This document shows positions 25,430 through 33,458 of a stretch of DNA of 35,720 bases, piece after piece. The notes below the pieces were generated by a model, which saw only the letters and a program-made list of their open reading frames with translations, made no database searches and was not told where the DNA came from. A program made the position numbers and the translations under genes. Source of the stretch: an uncultured Anaeromyxobacter sp. (GTDB taxonomy: Bacteria > Myxococcota > Myxococcia > Myxococcales > Anaeromyxobacteraceae); NCBI GenBank assembly GCA_903874275.1, contig CAIQRS010000192.1, positions 1-35,720 of the forward strand, in the 5' to 3' direction. Numbering within the stretch: the stretch's first letter is position 1; every line of letters starts with the position of its first letter.

Positions 25430-26377
25430 TCAGCCTCCGGCGCCGAAGCGATCGTGCAGGAGCCCCCAGCGGACCCCGCGGTCGGAGACGGTGAGCGCGT
25501 CGAACCCGCCCAGGTCCATGGCGGCGGCCACCAGGACCGCTCCGGCCACGATGACGTCGGCCCGCTTCGGCTCCATGCCGGGCAGGCCGGCCCTCTCCCG
25601 GGTGGTCCAGGCGGCGAGCCGCACGAGAAGCGCCGAGAGCTCCCCCCGGGTGAGCGTGGATCCGTGGACGCGCAGCGCGTCGTAGGCGGGGAGCGCCTGG
25701 GCCACCGCTGCGAGCGTGGTGACCGTCCCGGCCACGGCCACGAGCCGCGCGCCGGAGAGCGCCCCGGCCGACCGGATCTCCGCCACCTCGGAGAGTGCGC
25801 CGCGCGCCATCTCCTCCATGCGCGCCAGGTCGGCGGGGGAGGGCGGGTCGCCGGGCGCGGCGCGCTCGGTCAGGCGCACCGCTCCCATCTGGAAGCTGCG
25901 CCGCCCCTCGGGGACCGGGCCGCTCCCCCAGGTGACCTCCGAGGAGCCGCCTCCCACGTCGAGGACGGCGAGCCGCTTCCCCACCGCGCCGAAGTCGCCC
26001 CAGGCCGAGAGGTGGACCAGCCGGGCCTCCTCCCCTCCGGCGATGATCTCCGGGGCGATCCCGGCGGCGGTCCGGCAGGCCTCGAAGAAGGCCGCCCCGT
26101 TCCGGGCGTCGCGGGCCGCGCTGGTGGCGACCGCCGCGATGCGCTCCACGCCCAGCGAGCGGGCCTCCGCGGCGTAGCGGGCGATCACCTCCACGGTTCC
26201 GGCGATGGCGTCGGCGTCGAGCACCCCGGTGCGGTCCACGCCCCGCCCCAGCCGGGTGATCTCGGCCCGCTCCACCACCGGGTGGAAGGAGGAGCCGCGC
26301 CGCTCGGCCACCGTGAGGAGGACCGTGTTGGTCCCCACGTCGATGACGGCGACGCGTCCCGGGGCCGGGCCGGTCAT
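25430..26377 (-). CDS. Ppx/GppA-family phosphatase
   Basis: This is a 315-residue member of the actin-like Ppx/GppA family, which hydrolyses polyphosphate or the 5' phosphate of pppGpp. Seen motifs are VIDVGTNTVLLTVAE (about 10-24), a central RIAAVATSAARDARN, the phosphate-binding DVGGGSSEV (about 142-150) and AGTVTTLAAV. It is short, lacking the extra C-terminal HD-like domain of large E. coli Ppx, as in many single-domain members. It starts inside the tolB stop (ATGA overlap) and is therefore the last gene of the leftward tol cluster. It converges on the Omp85 gene with a 25-bp gap. Which substrate it uses cannot be decided from the sequence. Confidence 0.9.
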   Translation of the reverse strand: MTGPAPGRVAVIDVGTNTVLLTVAERRGSSFHPVVERAEITRLGRGVDRTGVLDADAIAGTVEVIARYAAEARSLGVERIAAVATSAARDARNGAAFFEACRTAAGIAPEIIAGGEEARLVHLSAWGDFGAVGKRLAVLDVGGGSSEVTWGSGPVPEGRRSFQMGAVRLTERAAPGDPPSPADLARMEEMARGALSEVAEIRSAGALSGARLVAVAGTVTTLAAVAQALPAYDALRVHGSTLTRGELSALLVRLAAWTTRERAGLPGMEPKRADVIVAGAVLVAAAMDLGGFDALTVSDRGVRWGLLHDRFGAGG

Positions 26378-27675
26378 CGCGCGAACGGCCCCCAGGCCGG
26401 TGCGGCGATGCCGGTCGCCTCGCCGGTGACCACCCGCTGCCGGTCGCCGGCCGGGTTGGCCACCACGAGTTGCTGCTTGCCCCCGCGGTCGGAGACGAAC
26501 ACGAGCAGGCGCCCGTTGGGAGCCCAGGAGGGCTCCTCGTTGGTGAGCCCCTGGTCCTGGGTGACCCGGGTGATCTTGCCGGTCTCGGGGGAGATGAGGA
26601 ACACGTCGAAGACCTTGCGCTCGTCACGCGCGGTGAATGCGATCTGGTCGCCACGCGGGCTCCAGCGCGGGGTCTGGTTGTAGTTGCCCTTGAAGGTGAG
26701 CCGCCGCTGGTCGGTGCCGTCGGCGTTCATCAAGTAGACGTGCGGGTTCCCCGAGCGGCTGGAGACGAAGGCGATGCGCCGGCCGTCGGGCGACCAGGTG
26801 GGCGAGGTGTCGGTGGCCGGGTCGCTGGTGAGGCGCCGGATGTCGCCGCCGTCGGCGCCGGCCACGTAGACGTCGGAGTTGCCGTCCACCGAGGCGGTGA
26901 AGGCGATGCTCCTGCCGTCCGGCGAGTAGACGCCGCCGCTGGCCAGGTCGCCCAGCGACACCACCAGCCGGGGCGTCCCCTCCGGCACCTTGAGGCCCCA
27001 GATCTCCGGCTTCCCGGAGCGGTAGCTGGTGACGAGGATCTCGCCGCCGTCGGGGCGCCAGGAGGGGAGCATGGTGATGGTGTTCTCCCTCCGCAGGGTC
27101 TCGGCCCCCTTGCCGTCGGCGTCGAGGAGCACCACCTCCCAGGTGCCCCGCCCCTTCCGGATGGCCGCGATGCGGGTCCGGAAGACGCCCGGTTCCCGGG
27201 TGTAGAACTGCAGCACGTCGTCGGCGAACCGGTGGGCCAGCGCCCGGGCCGTCCGCTCCCGGTAGACGCGGTAGAGCGCCTCGCGCCCGGCGCGCACGTC
27301 GTAGAGGTGCAGCTCCCCGGCCACCAGCGCCCCCTCCCGCTTCACAGCCGCCTTGACGAGCCCCTCGGCGCCCACGTCGGTCCAGCGGGTGAACTTGATG
27401 GAGGAGGCGGCGGTGCCCTCCGAGGCGTCGGCCAGGAAGGAGCGCGGGTCGAGCAGGTCGAAGATCCCGGTCAGCGCCAGGTCGTCGCGGAAGGTCTGGT
27501 TCACGTCCACCGCGTCGGCCTGGGCCCCCGGGCCCGACTGGAACGGGGTCACCGCCAGCGCCAGCGGCCGGAAGTCGGGGGAGCCCACGTCGATGTACTG
27601 GCGCTGGGCCAGCGCCGGCGAGGGGGAGAGGAGCGAGGAGGCGAGGAGGGCCGAGGCCAGGAGGAGTTTGCGCAT
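26374..27675 (-). CDS. tolB: Tol-Pal system periplasmic protein TolB
   Basis: This is a 433-residue periplasmic beta-propeller protein. A clear signal peptide (MRKLLLASALLASSLLSPS then PALA) precedes the N-terminal domain (YIDVGSPDFRPLALAVTPF). Five propeller blades carry PD40 motifs (RPDGGEILV, SPDGRSIAFTAS, SPDGRRIAFVSS, SPRGDQIAFTA, APNGRLLVFVS) from about 200 to 425. The ATG at 27675 shares one base with the preceding TolA-like stop (TAATG). TolB links the TolQRA motor to Pal during constriction. The pal gene, usually next, is not here. Confidence 0.95.
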   Translation of the reverse strand: MRKLLLASALLASSLLSPSPALAQRQYIDVGSPDFRPLALAVTPFQSGPGAQADAVDVNQTFRDDLALTGIFDLLDPRSFLADASEGTAASSIKFTRWTDVGAEGLVKAAVKREGALVAGELHLYDVRAGREALYRVYRERTARALAHRFADDVLQFYTREPGVFRTRIAAIRKGRGTWEVVLLDADGKGAETLRRENTITMLPSWRPDGGEILVTSYRSGKPEIWGLKVPEGTPRLVVSLGDLASGGVYSPDGRSIAFTASVDGNSDVYVAGADGGDIRRLTSDPATDTSPTWSPDGRRIAFVSSRSGNPHVYLMNADGTDQRRLTFKGNYNQTPRWSPRGDQIAFTARDERKVFDVFLISPETGKITRVTQDQGLTNEEPSWAPNGRLLVFVSDRGGKQQLVVANPAGDRQRVVTGEATGIAAPAWGPFAR

Positions 27676-28439
27676 TAGACCTTGAAGTTCACGCCGAGTC
27701 CCACCGTGCGGTAGCGCTGGCGGAACTCCTGCGGGGGTGGGGGCAGGCGGGACTCGCGCACGGCGCGCTCCAGCGCCTGGTCGAAGGCGGCGTTGCCGCT
27801 GCGCTTCTCGAAGCGGAAGCTGGAGACGCGCCCGTCGGGCTCGATGGTGATGACGACGATGGCGGCGAGGTGGAGCCGCTCCTGCTCGGAGATGGTGGCC
27901 GGGAGCCGGTAGGAGGACTGGAGCGCCTGGGTGACGAGGCCGAGGTAGCGGTCCCCCTCGGAGGCGTCGGTGGCGTCCCCCTCGGGCAGGCCGGAGGGAT
28001 CGCCCCAGCGCTCCTTCGACGCCAGCTTGTCGTCCTTGCGCACCTTGTCGAGGGCGCGGGAGAGGGCGTCGGACCCCTTGCCCGACGCGGTGGCCGAGGC
28101 CGGGCGGGGCGGCGCCGGCTTGGGGGTCACCTTGGGTGCGGGGAGGGCGACGGTCCTCTGGGCCGGGGCGGGCGGACCCGGGACGGGCACCGGCACGGCG
28201 TCGGGCGCGCGGGGCGCCGCCTCGGGAGGCGGGACCTCGCGCCGCGGGAGCCACTGCTCCGGGCGCTTCTCCCCGAGGCGTACCAGCCTGGCGACGATGG
28301 GCTTCTGCTCCAGGTTCACGATGGCGGGCGGCCGGACGAAGAAGGCCGCGCCGACGAACACCACGTGGAGCCCGACCGAGACGAAGACGAGCGGCCAGAG
28401 CCGGTCGGGGCCGCGCGTGAGCGCGCTCTCTCCCGTCAC
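27675..28439 (-). CDS. tolA: TolA/TonB-like energy transducer
   Basis: This is a 254-residue protein: one N-terminal transmembrane helix (about 14-35) with the SVGLHVVF motif that contacts the TolQ/ExbB motor, a Pro/Ala-rich periplasmic span (about 55-125, many VP, AP and KP repeats), and a C-terminal TonB-fold domain (about 165-254). The proline-rich span is shorter than the E. coli TolA helical domain and is more TonB-like. Its place between tolR and tolB makes TolA the functional name. GTG 28439 overlaps the tolR stop (GTGA). This start gives a short cytoplasmic tail followed at once by the membrane helix. Confidence 0.88.
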   Translation of the reverse strand: MTGESALTRGPDRLWPLVFVSVGLHVVFVGAAFFVRPPAIVNLEQKPIVARLVRLGEKRPEQWLPRREVPPPEAAPRAPDAVPVPVPGPPAPAQRTVALPAPKVTPKPAPPRPASATASGKGSDALSRALDKVRKDDKLASKERWGDPSGLPEGDATDASEGDRYLGLVTQALQSSYRLPATISEQERLHLAAIVVITIEPDGRVSSFRFEKRSGNAAFDQALERAVRESRLPPPPQEFRQRYRTVGLGVNFKV

Positions 28440-28882
28440 TCCCGGCGCCCCTCCGGCCGATCGGGGACCGGGTCGGTGATCATGCCCAGGTTGGTCACGC
28501 CGGCCCGCTGCACCGTGGCCATGACCTCCACCACGAACCCGTAGGGGAGCCCCTTGTCGGCCATGAGGTAGAGCTCGCGGTCCTTCGCCACCCGGGCGTT
28601 GGCCTTCAGCTTCTCCTCCAGCTCGGGGAGGGTGAGCCGCGCCGGCTTGTCGTCGGTGCCGAGCCACAGGCTCCTGTCGGACTTGATGGAGAGGACGAGC
28701 TTCTGGTCCTCGGCCTTCACCGGCTGCGCCTTCACCTGGGGGAGCGCCACCTCCACGCCCTGCTGGATGAGGGGTGCCGTGACCATGAAGATGATGAGCA
28801 GGACGAGCATCACGTCCACGAGGGGCGTGACGTTGATCTCCGTGAGCGTCTGGCGGCCGGAGCCGCTCGTCCCGATGGCCAC
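28436..28882 (-). CDS. tolR: TolR/ExbD-family motor subunit
   Basis: This is a 148-residue protein with one transmembrane helix (about 20-40) and a periplasmic domain. The key motif EINVTPLVDVMLVLLIIFMV has Asp23 in the membrane, the proton-carrying residue of the TolQ-TolR (ExbB-ExbD, MotA-MotB) channel. The periplasmic part ends in LYLMADKGLPYGFVVEVMATVQRAGV, typical of TolR. The gap to tolQ is 9 bp. The 4-bp overlap with the next gene suggests translational coupling. Confidence 0.94.
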   Translation of the reverse strand: MAIGTSGSGRQTLTEINVTPLVDVMLVLLIIFMVTAPLIQQGVEVALPQVKAQPVKAEDQKLVLSIKSDRSLWLGTDDKPARLTLPELEEKLKANARVAKDRELYLMADKGLPYGFVVEVMATVQRAGVTNLGMITDPVPDRPEGRRE

Positions 28883-28891
28883 GCGGTTCCT

Positions 28892-29605
28892 CTAGCTGAA
28901 GAAGTGGCGCTTCACGATGTTGAGGAAGTCGTTGGAGAAGTTGGTCATCTCGCTGTCGAGGACCCGGATGCGCGAGACGAAGAGGTTGTAGAAGACCACC
29001 GCCGGGATGGCCGCGAAGAGGCCGAACGCAGTGGCGATCAGGGCCTCCGAGATGGGCTTCGCCACCGTGGCCAGGTTGGCGTTCCCCGCCTGGTAGATGT
29101 CGTGGAAGGCCCGCATGATCCCCCAGACCGTGCCGAAGAGGCCGACGAACGGGGCGGCGCTGGCGGTGGTTCCCAGGAAGGGCACCAGCGACTCGAGCTG
29201 GGTCACCTCGGCGACGGCGGCGCGCTTGAGCGCCCGCTCGACGTTCTCGATGCCCCCCAGCTGCTCGGCCATGGCTCCCTCGGGCCCCTTCTTCTGCGCG
29301 GTGACCTTGGAGAGCTCCACGTAGCCGGCCCGGAAGACGGCGGCGATGGGGCTCGCCGGCAGCCCCTCGGCGGCCTGGTAGATGGCGTCGAGCCGCTTCG
29401 ACTGCCAGAACACCTCCAGGAACTTCGCCGACTCGGCTTGCGCCTTCCGCAGGGCCATCCACTTCTTGATGATGATGGCCCAGGAGACCACCGAGGCGAC
29501 GAGGAGCAGCGCCAGCACGCCCCCCACCACCAGCCCCGAGTTCAAGACGATCTCGAGGTAGTCGATCTCGCCGCCGCGGCCGGCGGCGGCGAGCAGGTGG
29601 AGCAC
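28892..29605 (-). CDS. tolQ: TolQ/ExbB-family motor subunit
   Basis: This is a 237-residue inner-membrane protein of the MotA/TolQ/ExbB family. It has three transmembrane segments at about 22-45, 138-160 and 178-203. Channel-lining motifs are TASAAPFVGLFGTVWGIM and PISEALIATAFGLFAAIPAV, with the small and threonine residues that form the proton path. The long cytoplasmic loop between TM1 and TM2 is present. The start is GTG 29605, a poor Shine-Dalgarno context, so the exact start is uncertain by a few codons. It heads the leftward tol cluster. Confidence 0.92.
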   Translation of the reverse strand: MLHLLAAAGRGGEIDYLEIVLNSGLVVGGVLALLLVASVVSWAIIIKKWMALRKAQAESAKFLEVFWQSKRLDAIYQAAEGLPASPIAAVFRAGYVELSKVTAQKKGPEGAMAEQLGGIENVERALKRAAVAEVTQLESLVPFLGTTASAAPFVGLFGTVWGIMRAFHDIYQAGNANLATVAKPISEALIATAFGLFAAIPAVVFYNLFVSRIRVLDSEMTNFSNDFLNIVKRHFFS

Positions 29606-29825
29606 GGGCGCGTTCGGGGGGGAGAGCAGGATCGACTCCGGGACGGGTGAGGAAGTCCACCGTACCTAGCACGACTTCCGGGGGGCGTCACGGAGGACAA
29701 CCCCGCGGAGCCAGGGGAATTCCCGTAGAAGAAAACGACCGTAGCCCCGTGAGGATCCGTGCCTTCCGGGTGGTCATGAATAGAATGACCCGGGGTCGAC
29801 GTCCTTCGATTCCGGGAGGAACTCC
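29606..29825. promoter_or_regulatory. Divergent intergenic region between tolQ and lipoprotein gene
   Basis: This 220-bp gap must hold promoters in both directions. Rightward: TAGAAT (29781-29786) is a good -10 with no clear -35, and it lies in a perfect dyad GGTCAT-N7-ATGACC (29772-29790). A Shine-Dalgarno GGGAGGAA precedes the ATG. Leftward: the only candidate is weak, with GTGACG on the minus strand (29691-29686) and TAGGTA (29668-29663), spacer 17. No gene or RNA was recognised. Confidence 0.4.
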
Positions 29826-30569
29826 ATGAACCGCATCACCGCCGCCGCCCTCGCCGCGCTCCTCGTCCTCGCGCTCCCGGCCTGCGGACCGGCTCCGGCG
29901 CCTCTGTTCACCGATGTCACCTTCTTCTGGCAGTTCCTCGACGGGGACGGGATCCTTTACGGCGACTACACGGCCCGCAATCCCGGGTGCAACGCGGCCA
30001 ACGTCGACGAGGTGTGGATCACCATCAGCGGACCGGGTGGGGTCACCGACATGGTCGTTCCCTGCACGAACGGCCTGCTACCCGGCGTGACCCTCACCTT
30101 CGTGCCCACCGGCCCGTCCACCTGGCTGATCCGGGGGCTGCGCCAGCGGTTCCAGGTCTTCTCGGTCACGGGGGCGGGGCAGATCGCGGGCCTCCCCAGC
30201 TTCGACACGACGCTCGAGGCGAACCACCCGAACATGGACCTCGCCTACGAGCTGCCCTTGGGGCTGGACTGCTCCAGCGTCAGCGGGATCCGCTTCGAGC
30301 TCAACAACATCGTCGGCAGGGTGGTCGAGTACAGCGACCAAAATCAGTTCCCGACCTGTCGGCCGCCGCCCAGCAACTTCTTCACCATGCCCTCGATCCC
30401 GATCGGAACCTACGGCTTCCGCTTCGTCGCCGCGGTCAATGTCCTCGGCCAGTCCGTCGCCCAGGAATGCGGCTACGGCCTGCCGCCGCAACAGCCGATC
30501 GTGCAGGTTGCCCCCTCCGGCACGCTGGCCACCGCCCTCCTGGCGTACACCACGGTGGCCTGCCCCTGA
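29826..30569 (+). CDS. Predicted lipoprotein, unknown function
   Basis: This is a 247-residue protein I do not recognise. The signal peptide ends in the lipobox LPAC with Cys20. The mature sequence begins GPAPAPLFTDVTFFWQF and contains FLDGDGILYGDY. It is beta-rich, with five further cysteines spread out (GCNAA, VPCTN, LDCSS, PTCRP, QECGY) and one at the C-terminus (ACP). The pattern of a short N-terminal linker followed by a disulfide-rich beta domain fits a secreted or outer-membrane lipoprotein. It transcribes away from tolQ and is separated from murI by 29 bp. No function should be assumed. Confidence 0.72.
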   Translation: MNRITAAALAALLVLALPACGPAPAPLFTDVTFFWQFLDGDGILYGDYTARNPGCNAANVDEVWITISGPGGVTDMVVPCTNGLLPGVTLTFVPTGPSTWLIRGLRQRFQVFSVTGAGQIAGLPSFDTTLEANHPNMDLAYELPLGLDCSSVSGIRFELNNIVGRVVEYSDQNQFPTCRPPPSNFFTMPSIPIGTYGFRFVAAVNVLGQSVAQECGYGLPPQQPIVQVAPSGTLATALLAYTTVACP

Positions 30570-30586
30570 CGGCCCCGTGCCTGGGG

Positions 30587-30592
30587 TAGTAT
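30587..30592 (+). promoter_or_regulatory. -10 box of a possibly leaderless murI transcript
   Basis: TAGTAT sits six bases before the GTG at 30599, so the predicted transcript starts at or one base from the start codon. A possible -35 (CTGACG, 30566-30571) overlaps the preceding stop codon region at a short 15-bp spacing. No Shine-Dalgarno precedes murI. Confidence 0.5.
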
Positions 30593-30598
30593 CCGCCC

Positions 30599-31381
30599 GT
30601 GACCCGCATCGGCATCTTCGACTCCGGCGTCGGCGGACTCACCGTGCAGCGCGCCATCCTCGAGGCGCTTCCCGGCCTCGAGACCGTCTACCTGGGCGAC
30701 ACGGCGCGGGTGCCCTACGGCACCAAGTCGCCGGAGGTGGTGACCCAGTACTCGGTCCGCAACGGGAGGGTGCTGGTCTCCCGCGGCGTCGAGATGCTGG
30801 TGGTCGCCTGCAACACCGCGTCGGCGGTCGCGCTGCCGGCCATGCGGGAAGCCTTCGACGTCCCGGTCCTCGGCGTGGTCGAGCCCGGGGCCCGCGCCGC
30901 GGCCCGGGCCACGCGCACCCGGAGGGTGGGCGTCCTCGGAACCCAGAGCACCGTGGCGAGCGGCGCCTACCAGCGGGCGCTCGAGGCGCTCCTCCCCGGC
31001 GTCCGGGTCACCGCCCAGGCCTGCCCGCTCTTCGTCCCGCTCGCCGAGGAGGGCTGGACCGACCCGTCCGACGAGGTGGTGCGGCTCGTGGCCCGGCGCT
31101 ACCTGGCCCCGGTCCGGGCCGCCGGCGTCGACGTGGTGGTGCTGGGGTGCACGCACTATCCGTTGCTGGCCGCCGCCATCGCCGCGGAGCTCCCCGGGGT
31201 GCTGCTGGTGGACAGCGCCGCCGCCATCGCCGCGGAGGTCCGCGAGCGCTTCCCGGCCTCGGCCACGGGGGGGCCGGCCGCCCACGAGTTCCTGGTCACC
31301 GACACGCCCGACCGGTTCCTCCGGGTCGCTCCCCGCTTCCTGGGGCGGCCGGTGGAGTCGGCGCGCCACGTCGACGTCTGA
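30599..31381 (+). CDS. murI: Glutamate racemase
   Basis: This is a 260-residue cofactor-independent racemase making D-glutamate for peptidoglycan. The N-terminal motif is FDSGVGGLTV with the catalytic-region Asp8 and Ser9. The two catalytic cysteines are Cys71 in VVACNTASA and Cys184 in GCTHYPLL. Length is normal. The GTG start has a -10 box six bases upstream and no Shine-Dalgarno, pointing to a leaderless mRNA. It precedes a conserved hypothetical gene by 13 bp, ahead of the division genes ftsE and ftsX. Confidence 0.96.
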   Translation: MTRIGIFDSGVGGLTVQRAILEALPGLETVYLGDTARVPYGTKSPEVVTQYSVRNGRVLVSRGVEMLVVACNTASAVALPAMREAFDVPVLGVVEPGARAAARATRTRRVGVLGTQSTVASGAYQRALEALLPGVRVTAQACPLFVPLAEEGWTDPSDEVVRLVARRYLAPVRAAGVDVVVLGCTHYPLLAAAIAAELPGVLLVDSAAAIAAEVRERFPASATGGPAAHEFLVTDTPDRFLRVAPRFLGRPVESARHVDV

Positions 31382-31387
31382 TACATT
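31382..31387 (+). promoter_or_regulatory. -10 box before the conserved hypothetical gene
   Basis: TACATT lies seven bases upstream of ATG 31395, starting one base into the preceding gap. Spacing would put the transcript start at the ATG. No clear -35 was found, so this could be chance. Confidence 0.35.
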
Positions 31388-31394
31388 CGCCCCC

Positions 31395-31871
31395 ATGCCG
31401 CCGGGGCCGAAGAGGATGGTTGTGGGCTTCAACCACAACATCAAGTACCGCGGCCAGACCTACCACGCCCAGACCGAGGACTCGGGGCCCGGCCGCGCCC
31501 AGGTCGTCACCCACCTGTTCCTGGGCGGCAACATCGTGGCCAGCAAGCGGACCGGCTACGCCGACATCGCCGCTGCGGAGAACCTCTCCGACGTTGTGCG
31601 CGCCCTCATGGAGGAGCAGCACAAGGAGGTCCTGCGCAACCTGGTCCACGGCGTGTACGACCACGCCGCGCTCCCGCGCGCCCCGGTCCGCGACTTCGCC
31701 CCGGCGCCCGCTCCCGTGGCGGCCCCGGCCGCCGCCCCGCCTCCGCCGGTGGAGGAGAGGCCGGCCCGCCCGGCCGACACCCTCTTCGGCGAGGACCTCA
31801 TCTCCGAGCGCTCCCTCGACGAGGTGATCCTGGCCTACCTGGCGGGGGACGACGGCCAGGCAGGCCGGTGA
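31395..31871 (+). CDS. Conserved hypothetical protein with C-terminal SLDEVIL motif
   Basis: This is a 158-residue soluble protein without signal or membrane segment. The N-terminal half (about 9-95) is a compact domain: VVGFNHNIKYRGQTYHAQTED, then QVVTHLFLGGNIVASKRTGYADI, then a helix VVRALMEEQHKEVLRNLVHG. A Pro/Ala linker (about 100-130) connects to a short tail FGEDLISERSLDEVILAYLAG. From memory, this N-domain plus SLDEVIL tail recurs in myxobacterial proteins of unknown function. The tail may be an amphipathic interaction motif. It lies between murI and ftsE, with 13 bp on either side, so an envelope or division role is a guess. ATG 31395 is the outer start; 31416 (MVVGF) is possible. Confidence 0.75.
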   Translation: MPPGPKRMVVGFNHNIKYRGQTYHAQTEDSGPGRAQVVTHLFLGGNIVASKRTGYADIAAAENLSDVVRALMEEQHKEVLRNLVHGVYDHAALPRAPVRDFAPAPAPVAAPAAAPPPPVEERPARPADTLFGEDLISERSLDEVILAYLAGDDGQAGR

Positions 31872-31884
31872 GCGCGGGGGCCCG

Positions 31885-32568
31885 ATGATCCAGCTCTTCC
31901 ACGTCGAGAAGCGGTACGGGGAGGAGGCCCCGGCGCTCCTCGACGTGACCCTGGAGATCCACAAGGGCGAGTTCGTCTTCCTGACCGGGCCGTCCGGCGC
32001 CGGGAAGTCCACGCTGCTGCGCCTCATCTTCTGCGCCGAGCCCCCCACCGGCGGGCAGGTGCTGGTCTTCGGGCGCAACGTGGCCCGGATCCGCGCCTCC
32101 TCCGTTCCGTACGTCCGGCGCAGCATCGGCGTGGTCTTCCAGGACTTCAAGCTCCTCCCCAACCGGACCCTGGCCGAGAACGTGGCCTTTCCACTTCAAG
32201 TGAAGGGGGTTCGCCCGGCCGAGGTGGGCCGGCGGGTGACCCAGGCGCTGCGCGGGGTGGGGCTCGAGCACCGCGCCAGCCGGTTCCCGCTGAGCCTCTC
32301 CGGGGGCGAGCAGCAGCGCGCCGCGGTGGCCAGGGCGCTGGTGGGCGATCCCGCGCTCCTCCTGGCCGACGAGCCCACCGGAAACCTCGACCCCGACCGG
32401 ACGGCCGAGGTGCTGCTCCTCCTCGAGGCGGCCAACGCCCGCGGGACCACCGTGGTGGTGGCGACCCATGACCGGGCCATCCTGGCGCGCCACAAGAAGC
32501 GGGTCGTCGCCCTGGAGGGAGGGCGGGTCGTGGGGGACGGGGCGCCCCCGCGCCTCCCCGCGGGATAG
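31885..32568 (+). CDS. ftsE: Cell division ATP-binding protein FtsE
   Basis: This is a 227-residue ABC ATPase that drives FtsX to activate septal peptidoglycan hydrolysis. Walker A is GPSGAGKS (35-42), the Q-loop is VFQDFKLL (84-91), the signature is LSGGEQQR (138-145), and Walker B is LLLADEP (158-164). The D-loop TGNLDP and an H-loop ATHD follow. FtsE-type features are the short overall length and the VFQDFKLLPNRTLAENV segment. ftsX starts two bases after the stop. Confidence 0.95.
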   Translation: MIQLFHVEKRYGEEAPALLDVTLEIHKGEFVFLTGPSGAGKSTLLRLIFCAEPPTGGQVLVFGRNVARIRASSVPYVRRSIGVVFQDFKLLPNRTLAENVAFPLQVKGVRPAEVGRRVTQALRGVGLEHRASRFPLSLSGGEQQRAAVARALVGDPALLLADEPTGNLDPDRTAEVLLLLEAANARGTTVVVATHDRAILARHKKRVVALEGGRVVGDGAPPRLPAG

Positions 32569-32570
32569 CC

Positions 32571-33458
32571 ATGCACCGGATCCTGCACACCATCCGGCGG
32601 TCCATGGACGCGATGGTCCGCGCGCCCTACGTGACCGCCGTGGCGGTGGGGACGATCTACGTCGCCATCCTGATCACCGGCGCCTTCGCGGCCACGCTGG
32701 GCGCGGGAGGGCGCCTCCTGGCCGGCTGGGCCGGGGAGGTCCCGGTCTCGGTCTACCTGGCGCCGGGAGCCGACCTGGAGGCGGCCCGCGCCGCGGCGGT
32801 CGCCATCGCGCCGGACGCACGGGTCGAGGCCATCCCGCCCGCCGAGGCGATGCGGCGGCTGCGGGCCTCCCTCGGGGAGCAGGGGCGGGTGCTCGACGGG
32901 CTCTCGGACGACACCCTGCCCGCCTCGGTGGACGTCAGCGTCCCGGGCCTTTCGTACGAACGGGCCAGGGCGCTGGCGGCCCGCCTCAGGGCCGTCCCCG
33001 GCGCGGTCGAGGTGGACGACGGCGCGGTGTGGCTGGCGCGGATCGAGGCCCTGGTGGAGCGGGGACGGCAGGTGGGGTTCCTCCTGCTCGCGCTCCTGGG
33101 CGCGGCCACGGCCATCCTGGTCTCCAACACCCTGAAGCTCGCGGTGTACGCCCGCCGCGACGAGATCGAGATCATGAAGCTGGTCGGCGCGACCAACCTC
33201 TACGTGGGGGCGCCCATCCTGCTCGAGGGGGCCATCCAGGGGCTCCTGGGAGCCGGGCTGGCCGCCGCCACCCTGGGCGTCTCCAACCTGCTGCTCCTGC
33301 CGCGGGTCCGGGAGGCGCTGCCGCTGGCCGCCCGGCTCGCCCCGGCCGACATCATCCCCGGACGGCTGCTCGGCGCGCTCCTCCTGGGCGGCGCGGTGCT
33401 CGGGCTGGTGGCCAGCGCCATCTCGCTCCAGCGCTTCCTGCGGAGGACGGGAAGGTGA
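32571..33458 (+). CDS. ftsX: Cell division membrane protein FtsX
   Basis: This is a 295-residue membrane protein of the FtsX/MacB class. The N-terminal helix begins about 22 and a periplasmic domain spans about 45-165. Three further helices follow at about 170-192, 215-242 and 265-288. The conserved cytoplasmic junction AVYARRDEIEIMKLVGATNLYV precedes the third helix. It pairs with FtsE in the inner membrane and relays ATP hydrolysis to a periplasmic amidase activator; the EnvC-like gene right after overlaps its stop (GTGA). Confidence 0.94.
   Translation: MHRILHTIRRSMDAMVRAPYVTAVAVGTIYVAILITGAFAATLGAGGRLLAGWAGEVPVSVYLAPGADLEAARAAAVAIAPDARVEAIPPAEAMRRLRASLGEQGRVLDGLSDDTLPASVDVSVPGLSYERARALAARLRAVPGAVEVDDGAVWLARIEALVERGRQVGFLLLALLGAATAILVSNTLKLAVYARRDEIEIMKLVGATNLYVGAPILLEGAIQGLLGAGLAAATLGVSNLLLLPRVREALPLAARLAPADIIPGRLLGALLLGGAVLGLVASAISLQRFLRRTGR

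Noticed and set aside
29663-29691. tolQ promoter (GTGACG-17-TAGGTA on the minus strand)
   Set aside because: The -10 matches consensus at too few positions to call as a feature; mentioned only in the intergenic entry.
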